Positions 7,133-9,827 of a DNA stretch of 9,827 nucleotides are shown here, piece after piece. Position 1 is the first letter of the stretch. Each line of letters begins with the position of its first letter. The DNA comes from JBDSEG01 sp039920165 (lineage in GTDB: Bacteria; Pseudomonadota; Gammaproteobacteria; Burkholderiales; Burkholderiaceae_C), in NCBI GenBank assembly GCA_039920165.1, contig JBDSEG010000031.1, positions 1 to 9,827 on the forward strand, in the 5' to 3' direction. The position numbers and the translations under genes were made by a program. Below the pieces are notes generated by a model. That model had not been told where the DNA came from. It saw only the letters and a program-made list of their open reading frames with translations, and searched no databases.

Positions 7133-9727
7133 TCAGGGTTCGAAGTCGAGCTTGCGCATCGCGGCCCTCAGGCTGCGCGCAGCCTTCGCATACCCGGCCC
7201 ACGGCTCGTTGCCGCGGTCCAGGCGCTCGTGCGCGCTGCGCACCGTCCAGTGATCGCCCCCGCGAAGCTGCATCAGCTCGCTCCAGTCGACCGGCACCGA
7301 GATGCCGAGTCCGGGCCGCGAACGTGCCGACCAGGCGGCCACGGTCGTCGCGCCCAGGCCGTTGCGCAGGTAGTCGATGAAGATCTTGCCGACCCGGTTC
7401 TTCGGCCCGCTTTTCGCCACGAAGCGCTGTGGCACCGTCGCAGCCATGTGCGCCACGACCGCCTGCGAGAAGCCCTTGACGGCATCCCAGTCGTGGCCCT
7501 TCCTGATCGGCACCAGCACGTGCAGCCCCTTGCCGCCGCTGGTCTTCAGGAACGACGGCAGGCCGAGCTCGTCGAGAAACGCATGCACGAGCTGCGCCGC
7601 TTCCTGCACCTGACGCCAGGCCACGCCTGCGCCCGGGTCGAGGTCGAACACCATGCGGTCGGGGGTGTCGAACGACTTGGCGCAACCGTTCTGGGTGTGG
7701 ATCTCCACCGTATTCCACTGGGCGACCGACAGGATGCCCTGCCGGCTCGCGATCTCGATCATCGGCGGGTGCTCGGGGAACAGCGCCGCATCGAGCTGAC
7801 GTACGCCGGGCAGCTTGTCGATCTCGGCATGCTTCTGGAAGAACAGCTCGCCGGCGATGCCCGAGGGCGCGCGAACGAGCGAGACCGGCCGGCCTTTCAG
7901 GTGGGTCATCATCAGGTCGCCGACCAGGTCGAAGTAGCGCACCAGTTCGATCTTGGTGATGCCGGTCGACGGATCGATCACGCGCTCGGGGTTGGTCACT
8001 CGGACCTTGCCGGCCAGCCCTTCGGGGGTGGGAGCAGCGGCGGGCTTCGCGGCGATTCGCTTCGAAGCTGCTGCCATCGGGGCTGTCGGCGCGGAGGCGG
8101 ATTCGTCCATCGCAATCTCCTTCTCGCGCACGATCGCGCGCGCATCCTTGTCTGTGCGCAGGCCTCGAAAGACCGCGTGGCGCACGCGCCCGGTCCGTGT
8201 CCACTCGCCAAACGAGACTTCGCCGACGAGCTTGGGCGCGACCCAGTGCGGCCGCCCCTCGACAGGAGTGCCCTTGGGAAACGAAGGGGTGTCGGTCGCC
8301 GCCGCGTCGAGCTTGCGCTTGATCTCGCCGAGATCGCGCTGGCTGAAGCCGGTACCGACGTTGCCGGCGTATTGCAGCGTGCCGTCGGCGTCGTACACGC
8401 CCAGCAGCAGCGCGCCGAAATCGGTGCGCGACCCGGCGGGGTCGGTATAGCCGGCGATCACAAATTCCTGGCGCCGGTGGCATTTGAGCTTGATCCAGTC
8501 GGCGCTGCGCGCGCTTCGGTAGGGCGTGCCCTTGCGCTTGCCGACGATCCCTTCCAGACCGAGCGCGGACGCCGACGCGACCATGCTGTGGGCCGGCGCG
8601 TCGAACACCTCGCTGAAGCGGATGCGCGGCGACGCGGCGTCGGCGAGCACGCTTTGCAGCAACGCGCGGCGCGATTCCAGCGGCGCGGCGCGCAGGTCGT
8701 GGCCATCGAAATACGGCAGGTCGAACAGGTAGAAGACGATGTTCTCGGTGCGGCTGGAGTCGAACGAATTCTGCAGCGCGCCGAAGTCGGGAATCCCCAG
8801 CGCGTTCGGAACCACGATCTCGCCGTCGTACCAGCCCGGCGGCAGTCGCGCCTCGACGAGGCTGCGATGCAGCGCGCCGAGCTTGGCCGTCCAGTCGTTG
8901 CCGTTGCGGGTGACGAGCTTCACGGTGTCGCCGTCGATGCGGGCGAGCATCCGGTAGCCGTCGAACTTGATTTCGTAGACCCACGCGGCAGCGTCGCGCG
9001 GCGGCGAATCGGCGAGCACCGCGAGTTGCGGCGCGAGCTTGTCGGGCAGCGCGGCCGGCCTGGCTTCGGGCGGCAGCGCCGTGCGCGCCGTGGCCTTGCC
9101 GCGCATCGCCTTCTTCGTCGGCGCCGGCGCGCTCGCAGCTGGCGCGGCCTTCGGCATCGCGAGCGCCTGCACGCTGTCCGGCAGCTCGTCGACGACGCTG
9201 AAATCGGCCGCCGGCCGCACGTGCGCGTCGCGTTCCTTGATCAGCAGCCACGGCTCCTGTCTTTCTCCCTTGCTTTTCATTCGCACCAGCACCCAGCGGC
9301 CGTGCAGCTTGTGGCCGTGCAGGTCGAACTTGAGGTCGCCCTTGCGCAAGCCCTCGTGCGGGTCGCCCACCGGGCTCCAGACGCCCTTGTCCCAGACAAT
9401 GACCTTGCCCGCGCCGTACTGCTTTGCGGGGATGGTGCCTTCGAAGCCGGCGTACGACAAAGGGTGGTCCTCGACGTGGATCGCGACGCGCTTGTCCTTC
9501 GGATCGAAGCTCGGCCCCTTCGGCACGGCCCAGCTCATCAGCGAGCCATCGAGCTCCAGCCGAAAGTCGTAATGCAGCCGGCTCGCCCAGTGCTTCTGCA
9601 CCACGAAGGTCAAGCGATCGGTTCCCGCAACGCCGCCTTCGGCGGGTTCGGACGTGATCTTGAAATCGCGCTTTGCGCGGTAGGTGCGCAGGGCGGCGTC
9701 GGGGGTCGATGCAGGTCGGGCGGCCAC
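7133..9727 (-). CDS. ligD: Multidomain NHEJ DNA ligase LigD (phosphoesterase-ligase-polymerase)
   Basis: LigD processes and seals double-strand breaks held by Ku. The 864-residue protein has the Pseudomonas-type domain order. The 3'-phosphoesterase domain (about 15-165) has His46, His52, Asp54, Arg56, His88 and Tyr92, each four residues on from the known P. aeruginosa residues. An Ala/Pro-rich linker (about 190-228) leads to the ATP-dependent ligase domain: motif I EIKFDGYR with Lys254 as the adenylated residue, Glu303 (YDGEIVV), motif IV with Glu392 and Lys397, and motif V WIKLKC with Lys413 and Lys415. The OB fold ends near GLRTDKDA. A second Ala/Pro linker precedes the primase-like polymerase domain (about 595-864) with Asp695 and Asp697 (FDLDPG), SGGKGLHV and Asp785 (FIDYLRNG). 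The start is the only in-frame start codon (GTG) after an upstream stop at 9758-9760. It lacks a clear ribosome binding site, so the start is less certain than the gene. Confidence 0.97.
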   Translation of the reverse strand: MAARPASTPDAALRTYRAKRDFKITSEPAEGGVAGTDRLTFVVQKHWASRLHYDFRLELDGSLMSWAVPKGPSFDPKDKRVAIHVEDHPLSYAGFEGTIPAKQYGAGKVIVWDKGVWSPVGDPHEGLRKGDLKFDLHGHKLHGRWVLVRMKSKGERQEPWLLIKERDAHVRPAADFSVVDELPDSVQALAMPKAAPAASAPAPTKKAMRGKATARTALPPEARPAALPDKLAPQLAVLADSPPRDAAAWVYEIKFDGYRMLARIDGDTVKLVTRNGNDWTAKLGALHRSLVEARLPPGWYDGEIVVPNALGIPDFGALQNSFDSSRTENIVFYLFDLPYFDGHDLRAAPLESRRALLQSVLADAASPRIRFSEVFDAPAHSMVASASALGLEGIVGKRKGTPYRSARSADWIKLKCHRRQEFVIAGYTDPAGSRTDFGALLLGVYDADGTLQYAGNVGTGFSQRDLGEIKRKLDAAATDTPSFPKGTPVEGRPHWVAPKLVGEVSFGEWTRTGRVRHAVFRGLRTDKDARAIVREKEIAMDESASAPTAPMAAASKRIAAKPAAAPTPEGLAGKVRVTNPERVIDPSTGITKIELVRYFDLVGDLMMTHLKGRPVSLVRAPSGIAGELFFQKHAEIDKLPGVRQLDAALFPEHPPMIEIASRQGILSVAQWNTVEIHTQNGCAKSFDTPDRMVFDLDPGAGVAWRQVQEAAQLVHAFLDELGLPSFLKTSGGKGLHVLVPIRKGHDWDAVKGFSQAVVAHMAATVPQRFVAKSGPKNRVGKIFIDYLRNGLGATTVAAWSARSRPGLGISVPVDWSELMQLRGGDHWTVRSAHERLDRGNEPWAGYAKAARSLRAAMRKLDFEP

Positions 9728-9827
9728 ACGTTGGAGGTTTCGTTTCGGCCACCAAGGCTAACGCGAGCCGTGCCGCGGCGCGTCGGAATGTGGCGGGTCG
9801 CGCTGTCGGAACCGGCCGAAATTGCTC
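9728..9827 (-). other. Upstream region of ligD (window edge)
   Basis: No gene is seen in these 100 bp. GTCGGAA is repeated directly at 9782-9788 and 9805-9811, and TTTCGGCC (9743-9750) is inverted as GGCCGAAA (9814-9821). No convincing -35/-10 pair is visible on the minus strand, and the sequence just before the ligD GTG is pyrimidine-rich rather than Shine-Dalgarno-like. The promoter may be weak, extracytoplasmic-sigma type, or beyond the window. Confidence 0.35.

Noticed and set aside
6276..9755. A 1159-codon open frame on the minus strand spanning ligD and part of ku
   Set aside because: It is one frame off ligD and ku, both of which have full conserved motifs. Its product is extremely Arg/Ala/Gly-rich, which is typical of a shifted frame in high-GC DNA.

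Overview
The window is GC-rich chromosomal DNA with very strong GC bias at third codon positions, which keeps many shadow frames open on both strands. The Bug-family binding protein, the homogentisate genes and the LigD/Ku pair together suggest a betaproteobacterium, most likely Burkholderiales. That placement is inferred from gene content and protein flavour; genus and species cannot be read from the sequence. No RNA gene, insertion sequence, integrase or CRISPR array is visible.

Left part (1-2340, + strand). The 3' part of a fumarylacetoacetate-hydrolase-family gene enters from outside the window and overlaps, through an ATGA junction, a Bug/TctC-type periplasmic solute-binding protein. After about 180 bp comes a small putative lipoprotein with a lipobox and a seven-glycine tract. 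I recognise no domain in it.

Middle part (2418-6178, + strand). A tight three-gene operon for tyrosine/phenylalanine breakdown: 4-hydroxyphenylpyruvate dioxygenase (makes homogentisate), homogentisate 1,2-dioxygenase (opens the ring to maleylacetoacetate) and fumarylacetoacetase (gives fumarate and acetoacetate). Gaps are 4 and 10 nt. All metal and catalytic residues checked are present. No maleylacetoacetate isomerase gene is visible. The dioxygenase gene carries an in-frame 75-nt palindrome-rich segment between its two domains, bounded by 6-bp direct repeats. It looks like a small repetitive element domesticated inside a coding sequence, and it is the most unusual thing here.

Right part (6242-9727, - strand). 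A convergent two-gene bacterial non-homologous end-joining module: a three-domain LigD (phosphoesterase, ATP-dependent ligase, polymerase) followed 21 nt later by Ku. Catalytic residues of all three LigD domains are intact, and Ku ends in a Lys/Ala/Pro-rich basic tail. The last 100 bp is the ligD upstream region, with short repeats but no convincing promoter.

I see known systems throughout and no clearly new multi-gene system. The points most worth checking are the insertion in the dioxygenase, the unrecognised lipoprotein, and the FAH-family/Bug pair beside the homogentisate operon.
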